Assembly: GCA_028819675.1 (NCBI GenBank)
Contig: JAPPKT010000627.1
Coordinates: forward strand, 1 to 21,760
Direction: 5' to 3'
DNA length: 21,760 nucleotides
From: Caldilineaceae bacterium
GTDB taxonomy: Bacteria; Chloroflexota; Anaerolineae; Caldilineales; Caldilineaceae
The translations under genes and the position numbers were made by a program. This document shows positions 1 to 8,259 of the stretch, piece by piece (the stretch's first letter is position 1; each line of letters opens with the position of its first letter). The notes under the pieces are model-generated. The model was not told the DNA's origin and did no database searches. It worked only from the letters and a program-made list of their open reading frames with translations.

Positions 1-21
1 GGGGGGGGGCGCCCCCCCCCC
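1..21. other. Contig-end G/C homopolymer palindrome (probable artefact)
   Basis: Nine G, then CG, then ten C. Positions 1-20 form a perfect inverted repeat. The opposite end of the window has a 14-G run followed by CCC. Homopolymer G at both extremes suggests a sequencing or assembly artefact, such as low-signal G calls extended in both orientations, rather than biology. A genuine hairpin chromosome or plasmid end cannot be excluded but is much less likely. Confidence 0.8.
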
Positions 22-290
22 ACAAGGGAGGGCCGAATAGGCCCGACCGCCCAAAAATGAGAAGAGAGAGTAAAGAGGAGTGAGGAGAGAGAAACACCTT
101 TCGTCTAGTCGGGCGTCGCGCACTGAATAAGACTTAGTAAACGCATTCATTGTTCACTTGCCCAAGATGGCCAGATTCCTGGCGGATCAGAACCGCGGAT
201 CAGAACCGCTCATCAGCATTGGGCGCGTCCATTTGGCGTGACTGCTTACTTTCCAGCCGGGACTTTTGTGAATATTGTATAGTCATGGGG
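22..290. other. Upstream non-coding region with purine tract
   Basis: No convincing gene lies ahead of the first oxidoreductase gene. Roughly positions 54-95 are almost all purines (GA-rich low complexity), which may be part of the poor-quality contig end. Positions 100-180 look like ordinary intergenic DNA. A frame open from 150 to 419 runs through the promoter and the ribosome binding site of the next gene and encodes nothing recognisable, so I do not call it. Confidence 0.6.
182..207. repeat. 13-bp tandem duplication
   Basis: The unit GCGGATCAGAACC occurs twice with no spacer (182-194 and 195-207), followed by two matching bases of a third copy. It lies about 85 bases upstream of the predicted -35 element. 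This could be replication slippage or a duplicated regulator site. Confidence 0.75.
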
Positions 291-320
291 TTGATCCCAA
301 GGACTGATCTGTGGTACAAT
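291..320 (+). promoter_or_regulatory. Sigma-70-type extended -10 promoter for the PFOR operon
   Basis: TTGATC (291-296) resembles the -35 box at four of six bases. After an 18-base spacer comes TACAAT (315-320), which matches the -10 box at five of six. It is preceded by TG one base upstream (312-313), giving an extended -10. Transcription would begin near 327, leaving a leader of about 75 bases before the start codon at 403. Confidence 0.6.
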
Positions 321-402
321 ACTCGAAATGGACGGGTTAGGCTGCTGCAGTTCTTGAATCCGCCCTTATTTTGCACGCCAATTTGGCATCAGGAGGATGA
401 CC

Positions 403-2433
403 ATGGCAGACACAAATAACCTTTCCGGTTCATCTGAGAAGCTCTCAGACAACCTGAATGGGCATGTGCCGTACCCGGGTATCCCAACAACGACAGATGG
501 AGCCGGCTCGGTAGTTTGGGCCGAGACACACATAACACAGGCGGCTTGCGCCTATCCGATTACTTCATCGACAACAATGGGCGGTGGCTACGGCTCGGCT
601 GTCGCCAATGGCGCCCGCAACCTTTGGGGCGACCGGTTGATGTTCCTGGAGCCGGAGTCCGAACACAGCGCCGCGGCCGCTTGTGAGGGATTTGCAGTGG
701 CCGGCGGCCGGGTCAGCAATTATACATCCGGCCAGGGCCTTATTCTGATGCACGAAGTGTTGTACACGATTTCAGGCAAGCGCCTGCCGGTCGTATTTCA
801 CATTGGCGCACGCGCACTTACAAGCCACAGCTTGAATGTTCACGCCGGACATGACGACGTCATGTCCGTTTCTGATTCCGGGTGGGGTATTTTGTTCGGA
901 CGAACTGCCCAGGAGTCGGGCGACCTGGCGCTAATCGCACGCCGCGCTGCTGAAGATAGCCGCACGCCCTTTTTCAATGTCCAGGATGGATTCCTCACGA
1001 CGCACACTGTTGAAGATGTCCTGCTTTGCGAACCGGAGATGATGAAGGAGTACATCGGCAAGCCCGAGGACAAGCTGGTCAATCTGTTCAACCCATATAA
1101 CCCAGTTATGACCGGAGTTGTCCAGAACCAGGACAGCTACATGAAGGGCAAGATTGCGCAGCGGGACTACTATTCTCAGGTAGGAGACGCTGTGCAAAAT
1201 GCGATGGACGAGTTCTACCGCCTGACGGGCCGGCAATACCAGATGCTCGACACTTACCGCATGGAGGATGCCGAATACGCCATCGTCGGTATGGGCTGCA
1301 TGATCGAAACAGCCAAGGCGACCGTCGACTACATCCGGCGTGAAGAAGGGATTAAGATTGGGGTCGTTCATATCACTTGCTACCGACCATTCCCAAGTCA
1401 GCAGATTGTAGAGGCATTGAAGCATCTGCGCGGTTTCACCGTTCTCGAGCGAATGGATGACCCGATTGCGCCGAACAATCCGGTAACGAACGACATCAAA
1501 GCCGCATTTGCAGATGCGTATACCGGAAGCCCGGGATTTGCAGCTATCGACGACATTCCCAAGATTTTCAGCGGGGCGGCCGGTCTGGGGAGCCGCGACG
1601 TTCGGCCAGGGCACTTTATATCGATTGCGCGCAACATGATTGAGGAAGGCCCCCGCTTCTTCGTGGTAGGTATCAAGCATGACCTGGCACTGCCGATGAA
1701 CGGCGACCCCGACGTGCGCCCCAAAGGCGCATTTTCGATGCGCGGTCATTCGGTGGGCGGCTTTGGCTCGGTCACGACGAACAAAGTCATCGCCACCATC
1801 GCCGGCGACATTTTTGGGAAGAAGGTGCAGGCCTATCCCAAGTACGGTTCGGAGAAAAAGGGTCTACCCACGACGTACTATCTGACAGTGGCGGACGAAC
1901 CGATTTTGACTCATTGTGAACTTAACAACGTTGATTTCGTTCCCATGAACGACATCAACGCGTTCTTCACCAGCAATCCTCTTGCCGGAATACAGACCGG
2001 GGGTACGCTCTTTGTGCAGACCAACAAGTCAACGCCCGAAGACGTGTGGGCAAACGTACCGCCCAAGGCAAAGGACCTGATTCGAGAGAAGCAGCTGCGG
2101 GTTGTGGCCGCGGACGGTGCAAAGATCGCCCGTGAAGAGGCCCCGGTTGCCGACCTGGAAGTACGTATGCAGGGCATTGTTCTTTTGGGGATTTTCCTGC
2201 GGGTGACGCCATTTGCAGGCGACGCAGATCTCGATGACGCAGATGTCATGGAACGCTCCGAGCAGGCGTTGCGCAAGTACTTTGGCAAGCGAGGCGAGGC
2301 GGTCGTCCAGGCCAATATGCGCTGCGTAAGGCGCGGCTACGAAGAGGCTTTCGAGATTCCGTCGGAGATCATCGCGCAAGACATTACCTCGCCCGTGCTG
2401 GTTGAGGGTGCAGAGATTACACTGTTTGCTTAG
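403..2433 (+). CDS. porA: Pyruvate:ferredoxin oxidoreductase, alpha-gamma subunit
   Basis: This is half of the enzyme that oxidatively decarboxylates pyruvate with CoA to acetyl-CoA, CO2 and reduced ferredoxin in the cytoplasm. The 676-residue chain follows the order of single-chain PFOR domains I-III. An N-terminal alpha domain carries the substrate-loop signature YPITSST, followed by the alpha C-terminal (transketolase-C-like) domain around residues 260-400. The gamma domain starts near residue 420 and carries RGHSVGGFGSVTTNK. Iron-sulfur and TPP domains are absent and are supplied by the next gene. An ATG at 397 abuts the AGGAGG box (391-396), so the ATG at 403, six bases downstream of that box, is the better start. 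It is first in a two-gene operon, with 57 bases to the partner. The substrate could be another 2-oxoacid, but the domain order and the partner favour pyruvate. Confidence 0.9.
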   Translation: MADTNNLSGSSEKLSDNLNGHVPYPGIPTTTDGAGSVVWAETHITQAACAYPITSSTTMGGGYGSAVANGARNLWGDRLMFLEPESEHSAAAACEGFAVAGGRVSNYTSGQGLILMHEVLYTISGKRLPVVFHIGARALTSHSLNVHAGHDDVMSVSDSGWGILFGRTAQESGDLALIARRAAEDSRTPFFNVQDGFLTTHTVEDVLLCEPEMMKEYIGKPEDKLVNLFNPYNPVMTGVVQNQDSYMKGKIAQRDYYSQVGDAVQNAMDEFYRLTGRQYQMLDTYRMEDAEYAIVGMGCMIETAKATVDYIRREEGIKIGVVHITCYRPFPSQQIVEALKHLRGFTVLERMDDPIAPNNPVTNDIKAAFADAYTGSPGFAAIDDIPKIFSGAAGLGSRDVRPGHFISIARNMIEEGPRFFVVGIKHDLALPMNGDPDVRPKGAFSMRGHSVGGFGSVTTNKVIATIAGDIFGKKVQAYPKYGSEKKGLPTTYYLTVADEPILTHCELNNVDFVPMNDINAFFTSNPLAGIQTGGTLFVQTNKSTPEDVWANVPPKAKDLIREKQLRVVAADGAKIAREEAPVADLEVRMQGIVLLGIFLRVTPFAGDADLDDADVMERSEQALRKYFGKRGEAVVQANMRCVRRGYEEAFEIPSEIIAQDITSPVLVEGAEITLFA

Positions 2434-2490
2434 TCATTCGACGGCATCAGAGGTAACGGTGCTTAACCTACCTGAAAGGCGGTAACTCCT

Positions 2491-4176
2491 ATGGGTGTTA
2501 CGGTAAATACGTTCGACATTCGAAATCTGACGCGGACGGCGAACGGCCACGACACAAGTGATGGAACTGAGGTACTGGCCGGATCGACGGTCGAAGGCAC
2601 CAATGGCCATGACAATGGCTATGAGGCGTCGATCATCGATGCCCACGACTTTTTCGAGAGGGTCGTGCAGGAGTACAACGAGGGGCCGGGACCCGAATCG
2701 CTAGAGGCCGATATAGGCGTGGCGCGATCGGTCATCCCAGCCGGAACCGGCGCGTATCGCGATTTCAGCTACATTGCGCCAGAGATTCCCGAGTACATTC
2801 AGGAAAACTGCACCGGCTGCATGAGCTGCGTCACGCAGTGTCCTGATACCGCAATTTTAGGCAAGGTTGTTACGGATGACGAGTTGACCGCTGCATTGGA
2901 CGACATAGAGGATGACGCCGAGCGCGGATTCATGTCGAAGCAGTTTGCCGAGACCAATAAGTTCTACAAAGTTCCGGCCAAGAGAAAGAAGACACCTGGA
3001 AAGTTCGGTATCTTCATTGACCCCACGAAGTGCAAAGGCTGTGCAGAATGTGTCGAGGCGTGTGATGACCTCGGTTACCATGCGCTGAAAATGATCGAGA
3101 AGGAAGATACGACCGTTCCCATTTACCAGAAGAGCATCGACTTCTTCCGCAAGCTGCCGCCGACGCCGCAGGAGTTTATCAACGAGCGCGTTGCCGTCGA
3201 CATGATGCTGGCCGAGCAGAGCATGTTGTACGTTGGCGGGGCAGGTTCCTGCGCAGGTTGCGGCGAGGCGACGGCAATCCGCATGTGGCTGGCAGCGCTG
3301 GGCTACAAGTACGGATCCGAGAATATCGGCATCGCCGCAAGCACGGGTTGCAATACGGTTTACGGCAGCACCTATCCTTACAATCCATATATCGTTCCCT
3401 GGAGCAACTCGCTATTTGAAGACGGCCCCACGTTCGCCATGGGTCTGCGTATGCGCTGGGACCAGTTGGGCTGGCAGGACAAGCAGCTGTGGGTTATGGG
3501 CGGCGACGGCGCGATGCTCGACATCGGTTTTCAGGCGCTGAGCCGGATGCTGGCAAGCGGCATGAACATCAAAGTGCTCGTGCTTGACACTCAGGTCTAT
3601 TCCAACACCGGTGGTCAGACAAGCACAGCCTCCTTCACAGGTCAGGACTCCAAGATGTACTCGCATGGCAAGGTTCTTGCGGGCAAGCAGGAGATGCGCA
3701 AGGAGTTGGGTCGTATCGCGATGATGCACCCCCATACGTATGTGTCGCAGACGGTCCAGGCCGTCCCCAATCACTTTTACAAGTCGATTCTGGAAGCTGC
3801 CGAGTTCGAGGGGCCGGCGATTGTAAATGTGTTTACGACCTGCCAGCCTGAGCACGGCGTGGCCGACAACATGGCCCGCCACCAGGCCAAACTGGCGGTA
3901 GACAGCCGTGCATTCCCGATGTTCGTCTATGATCCTCGCAAGGGCGACACGATTCGGGAGCGACTGAGCCTTCAGGGGAACCCGGCGGTTAAGGAAGACT
4001 GGTATACGATCAAGAAGACGGGTGAAACGATTGATTTCATCACATTCGCCCGATCGGAAGGCCGTTTCTCCAAGCAGTTTGACAAGGAAGGCAATCCGTC
4101 TGAGGTACTGATGGCAGCACAGGCCGACCGGCTTGCAAACTGGCATCTGCTGCAGGAGATGGCTGGAATTCGCTAA
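2491..4176 (+). CDS. porB: Pyruvate:ferredoxin oxidoreductase, delta-beta (ferredoxin-TPP) subunit
   Basis: This is the electron-transfer and TPP-binding half of PFOR. Residues 1-60 are a hydrophilic extension with two NGHD motifs. A bacterial 2[4Fe-4S] ferredoxin-like domain follows, with Cys107, 110, 113, 117 and Cys181, 184, 187, 191. The beta domain starts near residue 245. Its proximal-cluster cysteines are in SCAGCGEA (Cys254, Cys257) and STGCN (Cys287), with a likely fourth in TTCQPEHG near residue 455. The TPP/Mg motif runs from GGDGAMLDIG (about 337) to the SNTGGQTS stretch (about 371). Domain order is that of single-chain PFOR domains V-VI, so the usual chain of about 1200 residues is split exactly between gamma and delta. 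A GAAAGGCGGT box lies upstream of the ATG at 2491. The gene ends the por transcription unit, before the terminator at 4288. Confidence 0.92.
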   Translation: MGVTVNTFDIRNLTRTANGHDTSDGTEVLAGSTVEGTNGHDNGYEASIIDAHDFFERVVQEYNEGPGPESLEADIGVARSVIPAGTGAYRDFSYIAPEIPEYIQENCTGCMSCVTQCPDTAILGKVVTDDELTAALDDIEDDAERGFMSKQFAETNKFYKVPAKRKKTPGKFGIFIDPTKCKGCAECVEACDDLGYHALKMIEKEDTTVPIYQKSIDFFRKLPPTPQEFINERVAVDMMLAEQSMLYVGGAGSCAGCGEATAIRMWLAALGYKYGSENIGIAASTGCNTVYGSTYPYNPYIVPWSNSLFEDGPTFAMGLRMRWDQLGWQDKQLWVMGGDGAMLDIGFQALSRMLASGMNIKVLVLDTQVYSNTGGQTSTASFTGQDSKMYSHGKVLAGKQEMRKELGRIAMMHPHTYVSQTVQAVPNHFYKSILEAAEFEGPAIVNVFTTCQPEHGVADNMARHQAKLAVDSRAFPMFVYDPRKGDTIRERLSLQGNPAVKEDWYTIKKTGETIDFITFARSEGRFSKQFDKEGNPSEVLMAAQADRLANWHLLQEMAGIR

Positions 4177-4225
4177 TTGATGACTGTACAGACGTTTGCT
4201 GGTTTTCTCGAATTTCGCGCGAGGA

Positions 4226-4253
4226 GCAGGAGATCGAGATAAGGTCTCCCTGC
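4226..4253 (+). other. Leader/trailer stem-loop between por and pdh operons
   Basis: GCAGGAGATC (4226-4235) pairs with GGTCTCCCTGC (4243-4253) as a 10-bp stem with one G-T wobble and one bulged C, around a seven-base loop. It sits 50 bases after the porB stop and 35 bases before the intrinsic terminator. It could be part of the por mRNA 3' end or the upper half of an attenuator for the pdh genes. No U-tract follows. Confidence 0.45.
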
Positions 4254-4287
4254 CGAGAATCGCGTTTCCAGACGAAGAGTGCTACGT

Positions 4288-4319
4288 AACGGGGTGCGGC
4301 AACGCACTCCGTTTGTTTT
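4288..4319 (+). terminator. Rho-independent terminator after PFOR operon
   Basis: An 11-bp stem, AACGGGGTGCG (4288-4298) with CGCACTCCGTT (4303-4313), contains one G-T wobble. It is closed by a GCAA tetraloop of the stable GNRA type and runs into TTTGTTTT. This is a strong intrinsic terminator. It separates the ferredoxin-linked pyruvate oxidase genes from the pdh genes. Confidence 0.85.
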
Positions 4320-4400
4320 GGGCAGAGTGACTCCGGGTAGGTCCACGAGATGGACGGAGACGAACCTGGACCATTTTGCGGTAGACAAGGGAAGTGCGGA

Positions 4401-5534
4401 ATGAAGCTGGCCGACAACGCCACCAAAATGGGAACTGCTGAAGATCGTGCAATCCAGCCGAATTCAGAAGCGGCGGAGACATCAGGCGGACTAGCGCCCC
4501 CTGCGTCGATCACGACGGACGTCTTGCCTGCGGACTCGGCCACCGACCTGGAGGTGCCGGCCCTGCCGACGGAGCTGCTCCTTGAGATGTATCGCAAGGC
4601 ATTGGCGATCCGGCTGATGGAAGAGGCGCTTCTGGCAGCTGCCGAAGAGGGGCAGATCGGGGGTGCGATGCACACTGCGATCGGCCATGAGGCCAATGCC
4701 GTTGGCGCCGCCCATGCGTTGCAGCAAGGAGACTATGTTACATGCACCTATCGCGGCCACCATCATGGACTGGCGTGGGGAATGGATCCGGGGCGGGCCA
4801 TTGCCGAAGTTATGGGCCGCAGCGACGGCTTTGCCAAGGGCAAGGGTGGCTCGATGCACTTTGTATCGCCTGAGAACGGCATGATGGGAGCGAACGGCAT
4901 CGTCGCCGCGCAGGTTCCCCACGCCGCGGGCCTGGCCCTGGCGAGCCAACTGCGCGGCGAGGACAGGGTGGCGATTACTTTTTTCGGTGACGGCGCGCTG
5001 TTCCAAGGGGTGATGCACGAGACGTTCAACATTGCAGCCAAGTGGAAACTGCCGCTCATCTTTTACTGTGAGAACAACCGATACTCGGAGATGACACCGA
5101 TCTGGCGCACCTCTTCGATCGAGGATATCTTTCTGTTTCCCCGGGCATACGGCATGGCGACGATGCAGATCGACGGCAACGATGTTGAGGTCGTTCACGC
5201 GGCAGTGCGCCGGGCTGCAGAGCGGGCCAGGTCGGGCTCGGGCCCCACTTTCATCGAGGGCATCACGTACCGCCTGGCCGGACACATGGCCGGGGACCTG
5301 GAGACCTACCGCCCGCCGGAAGAGGTCGAGAAGCAGCAGGCATACGAACCGCTGGTTGTATTGCGGAGTAAGCTGTTGAAAAGAGGTGTAGACGAGACCG
5401 CCATAGCCGGCATCGACAGGGAAGTCGATGACATGATTGACGAAGCTGTGGCATTCGCTGAAAAGAGCCCATGGCCAGACGCAGCCGAGACGTATCGGGA
5501 TGTCTTTGTTGACTCCGCTGCCAGTAACGCTTGA
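4401..5534 (+). CDS. pdhA: Pyruvate dehydrogenase-type E1 component, alpha subunit
   Basis: This is the TPP-dependent E1 alpha subunit, which with E1 beta decarboxylates a 2-oxoacid and acylates the lipoyl arm of E2. The first 50 residues or so are a low-complexity extension. The E1 domain starts near residue 60 and shows TYRGHHHG (116-123) and the TPP/Mg motif from FFGDGAL (194-200) to CENN (223-226). Length (377 aa) is a little above the family norm because of the extension. An in-frame ATG at 4350 exists, but the ATG at 4401 is preceded at good spacing by AAGGGAAG (4387-4394), so I prefer it. It is the first gene of an E1 alpha, E1 beta, E2 operon. PDH is the most likely identity given the PFOR neighbour. 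Acetoin or branched-chain 2-oxoacid dehydrogenase is a real alternative, because these families share all these motifs. Confidence 0.85.
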   Translation: MKLADNATKMGTAEDRAIQPNSEAAETSGGLAPPASITTDVLPADSATDLEVPALPTELLLEMYRKALAIRLMEEALLAAAEEGQIGGAMHTAIGHEANAVGAAHALQQGDYVTCTYRGHHHGLAWGMDPGRAIAEVMGRSDGFAKGKGGSMHFVSPENGMMGANGIVAAQVPHAAGLALASQLRGEDRVAITFFGDGALFQGVMHETFNIAAKWKLPLIFYCENNRYSEMTPIWRTSSIEDIFLFPRAYGMATMQIDGNDVEVVHAAVRRAAERARSGSGPTFIEGITYRLAGHMAGDLETYRPPEEVEKQQAYEPLVVLRSKLLKRGVDETAIAGIDREVDDMIDEAVAFAEKSPWPDAAETYRDVFVDSAASNA

Positions 5535-5598
5535 GGGCTGAACCGTTGGAGGCACAGGTCGAACCGGCAGGTACTTTCGGAACGCGAGACTCATTTCT

Positions 5599-6585
5599 AT
5601 GCGAAGAACCACCTACATTCAGGCGATAAACGAAGCGCTGAGAGAAGAGATGCAGCGTGACGAGAACGTCTTCCTTATTGGCGAGGACATCGGCCACTAC
5701 GGCGGGTTGTTCCGGGTGACCCGCAACCTGCTAGACGAATTTGGCGACAAGAGGGTATTAGACACACCCATCAGCGAGCAGGCTTTCATGGGTATGGCCC
5801 TGGGGGCGGCAACCGTGGGGATGCGGCCAGTTGTAGAGCTGATGTATATGGACTTCACGCTGGTGGCCGCCGACCAGATATTCAATCAGATTGCGAAGTA
5901 CCGGTACATGACGGGCGGTCTGCTAAAGGTTCCCGTGGTGATACGGGGCCAGCAAGGCGGCGGCAAACACTACGGCTCCCAGCACAGCCAGTCGGTTGAC
6001 AGCCTCTACGCTCACTTTCCCGGCATCAGGGTTGTCGCGCCGGCAACGCCCTACGATGCCAAGGGCCTTCTAAAGACTGCCATCCGCGATGACAATCCAG
6101 TGGCCTTCCTTGAGCACAAAATGCTTTACTTCACTCGTGGAGAGGCACCGCCGCCAGAAGAGGAGTACCTGATACCTTTAGGTAAGGCGGACGTTAAGCG
6201 GGTTGGCACCGACGTGACGATAGCGACATTCAGCTACTGCCTGCACCAGGCCCTGGAGGCGGCGGAGACACTTGCGGAACAGCACGGCGTCAGTTGCGAG
6301 GTTGTGGACTTGCGAACAGTCGAGCCGCTGGACACGGAAACGGTGTGGGAATCGGTAGCGAAAACAGGAAGATTGCTGGCAGTTCACGAGTCCTATGCGA
6401 ATTGTGGCGTGGGGGCAGAGCTTGTGGCCCGGGCGTACGAGGAGGCCCCGTACCTGCTGAGGGCGCCAGCCCGGCGGCTAGGTATGGCACCGGTTTCGAT
6501 ACCTGTCTCACGCGTGCTTGAGGAGGAGGTCCTGCCCTGGAAGGAAGAGATCGTCGCCACTGTGCTGGAGATGAAGGGGCGGTAG
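5599..6585 (+). CDS. pdhB: Pyruvate dehydrogenase-type E1 component, beta subunit
   Basis: This 328-residue E1 beta has a pyrimidine-binding domain in the N-terminal half and a transketolase C-terminal domain from about residue 195. Recognisable family blocks are [12 protein letters not shown] near residue 25, DTPISEQAF near residue 54 (containing the glutamate that activates TPP), the [16 protein letters not shown] loop near residue 115, and EHKMLY near residue 172. It starts 64 bases after pdhA. No strong Shine-Dalgarno lies directly before the ATG, so translation may depend partly on coupling. The gap to the E2 gene is only 12 bases. Length and motifs are normal for bacterial PDH and acetoin dehydrogenase E1 beta. 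Confidence 0.9.
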   Translation: MRRTTYIQAINEALREEMQRDENVFLIGEDIGHYGGLFRVTRNLLDEFGDKRVLDTPISEQAFMGMALGAATVGMRPVVELMYMDFTLVAADQIFNQIAKYRYMTGGLLKVPVVIRGQQGGGKHYGSQHSQSVDSLYAHFPGIRVVAPATPYDAKGLLKTAIRDDNPVAFLEHKMLYFTRGEAPPPEEEYLIPLGKADVKRVGTDVTIATFSYCLHQALEAAETLAEQHGVSCEVVDLRTVEPLDTETVWESVAKTGRLLAVHESYANCGVGAELVARAYEEAPYLLRAPARRLGMAPVSIPVSRVLEEEVLPWKEEIVATVLEMKGR

Positions 6586-6597
6586 AAAGGTAGATTC

Positions 6598-8169
6598 ATG
6601 GCTACGGAAGTAACACTTCCCGAGTTGGGAGAGGAAGTCGAGGACGTTACGATCAGCCGCTGGCTCGTGAAGGAAGGTCAGCAGGTCAATGCGGGCGACC
6701 CACTTCTGGAGATAGCAACCGACAAGGTGGACACTGAGGTTCCGGCTCCTGCGAGCGGGACGCTGCTGTCTATTCGCTTTGGTGAGGGAGAGATCGTCGA
6801 ATTCGACGCGGTCATTGCCGTCATCGGGGAGGCAACGGCGGAAACTGCCCCTGCGCCGCCGGTCTCTTCCACCGCTGATGACGGAATGGACCAATCAATC
6901 TCTGAAGTCGCGTCAGGCGAAACGACAGTTTCCCCGCCGGGCGATAAGCAAGTTGCCCAGAGCAGGGAAGTCAGAGCCACACCGGTAGCCCGAAGGTTAG
7001 CGGCCGAGGAGGGCATCGTCCTTTCTTCGGTTCGCGGACGTGGCGGCGAGCAACTGACTAAGGGTGACGTGGAGGCATACCTGGAGGAGTTGAGAAGCAC
7101 AGGCGGTCCTGATCAGGAATTCCTTACTGAAGAATCAGTAGAAAATCAAGACGATGCTGCGTCTCTCGACAGTTCATTCGTTTCACTCGAGATTCGGCGC
7201 CTGGCGGCGACATATGATATCGACTTACGAGAAGCCGCGGGTGGGCGACCGCTCGGCACGCTGACCCGGCAGAAGCTGATTGAATTCGCGCGCGAGCAAA
7301 TGGGGCTAACTCATCTGACCGCGGCGGCAATCGACCATGTTCCCGCAAAAGCCGGCGCGTCCAAAGGGGGGCAAAGTACTGATTCGAAGCCAGCGACGGT
7401 GGACAGCGCGGCAGGCGAGCAGAAGGACAAGGGTGAAACGCTGATCCCCCACAGCCGCATGCGCCAGATCATCGCCAGAAACATGGTGCAGAGCGCGTTT
7501 ACTGCGCCCCACGTCACGACCGTTCACAGTGTGGATATGGGTGCTGTAACCGGCCACTACCAGGCACATAAGGCGGCGTTCGCCCAGCAGGGTGTACGGC
7601 TGACTTTGACGGCATATATCGTGGCGGCCGTGGTGGAGGGTTTGCGGACGGTGCCGGCAGCCAATGCGGAGTGGACGGAAGAGGGGCTGAAACTCAAGCA
7701 TTTTTACAACATCGGCATGGCTGTCGCTCTTCCGGCTGACGCCACCGGGGTTGGCGGGCTGATTGTTCCAGTCATTCACGATGCCGGTGACATGAATCTG
7801 ATGGGAATTGCGCGCCAGGTAGCCGACCTAGCGACGCGTGCGCGGGAGAATAAGCTTAAGCCCGCCGACACACAAGGAGGCACATTTACGCTGACGAACT
7901 ATGGAACTTCGGGGAGTCTTTTCCAGACACCGGTGATCCTGCAACCACAGGTTGCCATACTGGGGACGGGAGTGATAGAGAAGCGGCCGGTGGTCGTCAG
8001 TACCGGCAAGCCTTATGAAGCCAGTGTGGAGGACTACCTGGCATTTCGCCCGATGATGGACCTGGCCTTGAGCTACGACCATCGCGTCCTGGACGGGGCG
8101 AGCGCTGATGCCTTTTGCGGGGCTGTAAAACGTGAACTGGAGGGGTGGGCGGATTCGAATTCGCTCTGA
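6598..8169 (+). CDS. pdhC: Dihydrolipoamide acyltransferase (E2) of the pyruvate dehydrogenase complex
   Basis: E2 transfers the acyl group from the lipoyl arm to CoA and forms the core of the complex. An N-terminal lipoyl domain (1-80) carries the modified lysine in TDKVDTE (Lys43). A peripheral subunit-binding domain lies at about 126-163 (ATPVARRLA ... [13 protein letters not shown]). A second, divergent stretch of the same pattern lies at about 199-233 ([12 protein letters not shown] ... [11 protein letters not shown]). The catalytic domain begins near residue 281 ([13 protein letters not shown]) and ends with the active-site motif DHRVLDG (His495, Asp499). Linkers are Ala/Thr/Ser/Glu-rich. 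GAAAGG (6585-6590) provides the ribosome binding site. No E3 (lipoamide dehydrogenase) follows; the next gene is convergent. Confidence 0.9.
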   Translation: MATEVTLPELGEEVEDVTISRWLVKEGQQVNAGDPLLEIATDKVDTEVPAPASGTLLSIRFGEGEIVEFDAVIAVIGEATAETAPAPPVSSTADDGMDQSISEVASGETTVSPPGDKQVAQSREVRATPVARRLAAEEGIVLSSVRGRGGEQLTKGDVEAYLEELRSTGGPDQEFLTEESVENQDDAASLDSSFVSLEIRRLAATYDIDLREAAGGRPLGTLTRQKLIEFAREQMGLTHLTAAAIDHVPAKAGASKGGQSTDSKPATVDSAAGEQKDKGETLIPHSRMRQIIARNMVQSAFTAPHVTTVHSVDMGAVTGHYQAHKAAFAQQGVRLTLTAYIVAAVVEGLRTVPAANAEWTEEGLKLKHFYNIGMAVALPADATGVGGLIVPVIHDAGDMNLMGIARQVADLATRARENKLKPADTQGGTFTLTNYGTSGSLFQTPVILQPQVAILGTGVIEKRPVVVSTGKPYEASVEDYLAFRPMMDLALSYDHRVLDGASADAFCGAVKRELEGWADSNSL

Positions 8170-8205
8170 GTTGTCCTTGTACAACTCGCGCAGCGCACAG
8201 CTGCG
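8168..8205. terminator. Two tandem stem-loops in the convergent intergenic region
   Basis: GAGTTGT (8168-8174) pairs with ACAACTC (8181-8187), overlapping the pdhC stop codon. CGCAGC (8189-8194) then pairs with GCTGCG (8200-8205). Both stems are perfect. Neither is followed by a convincing U-tract on either strand. They sit between two genes that converge, so they may protect 3' ends or form a weak bidirectional terminator. The terminator function is an inference. Confidence 0.35.
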
Positions 8206-8259
8206 GTGAAGGTTGGTCTATCGGGAAGAAGAGTGGAGGTAAACGAAGCTAATGCCGAA

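Noticed and set aside
150..419. 89-residue plus-strand open frame before the PFOR gene
   Set aside because: It contains the PFOR promoter and ribosome binding site, has no ribosome binding site of its own, and its translation shows no family features.
931..1749. 272-residue minus-strand open frame opposite the PFOR alpha-gamma gene
   Set aside because: It lies fully inside a well-conserved gene and reads as a GC-driven shadow with no recognisable motif.
3412..4146. 244-residue minus-strand open frame opposite the PFOR beta gene
   Set aside because: Same reasoning: the opposite strand carries an unmistakable TPP and Fe-S protein across this stretch.
4491..5612. 373-residue minus-strand open frame opposite pdhA
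   Set aside because: Despite its length it mirrors a clear E1 alpha gene and translates to a composition rich in Arg, His and Val without domains.
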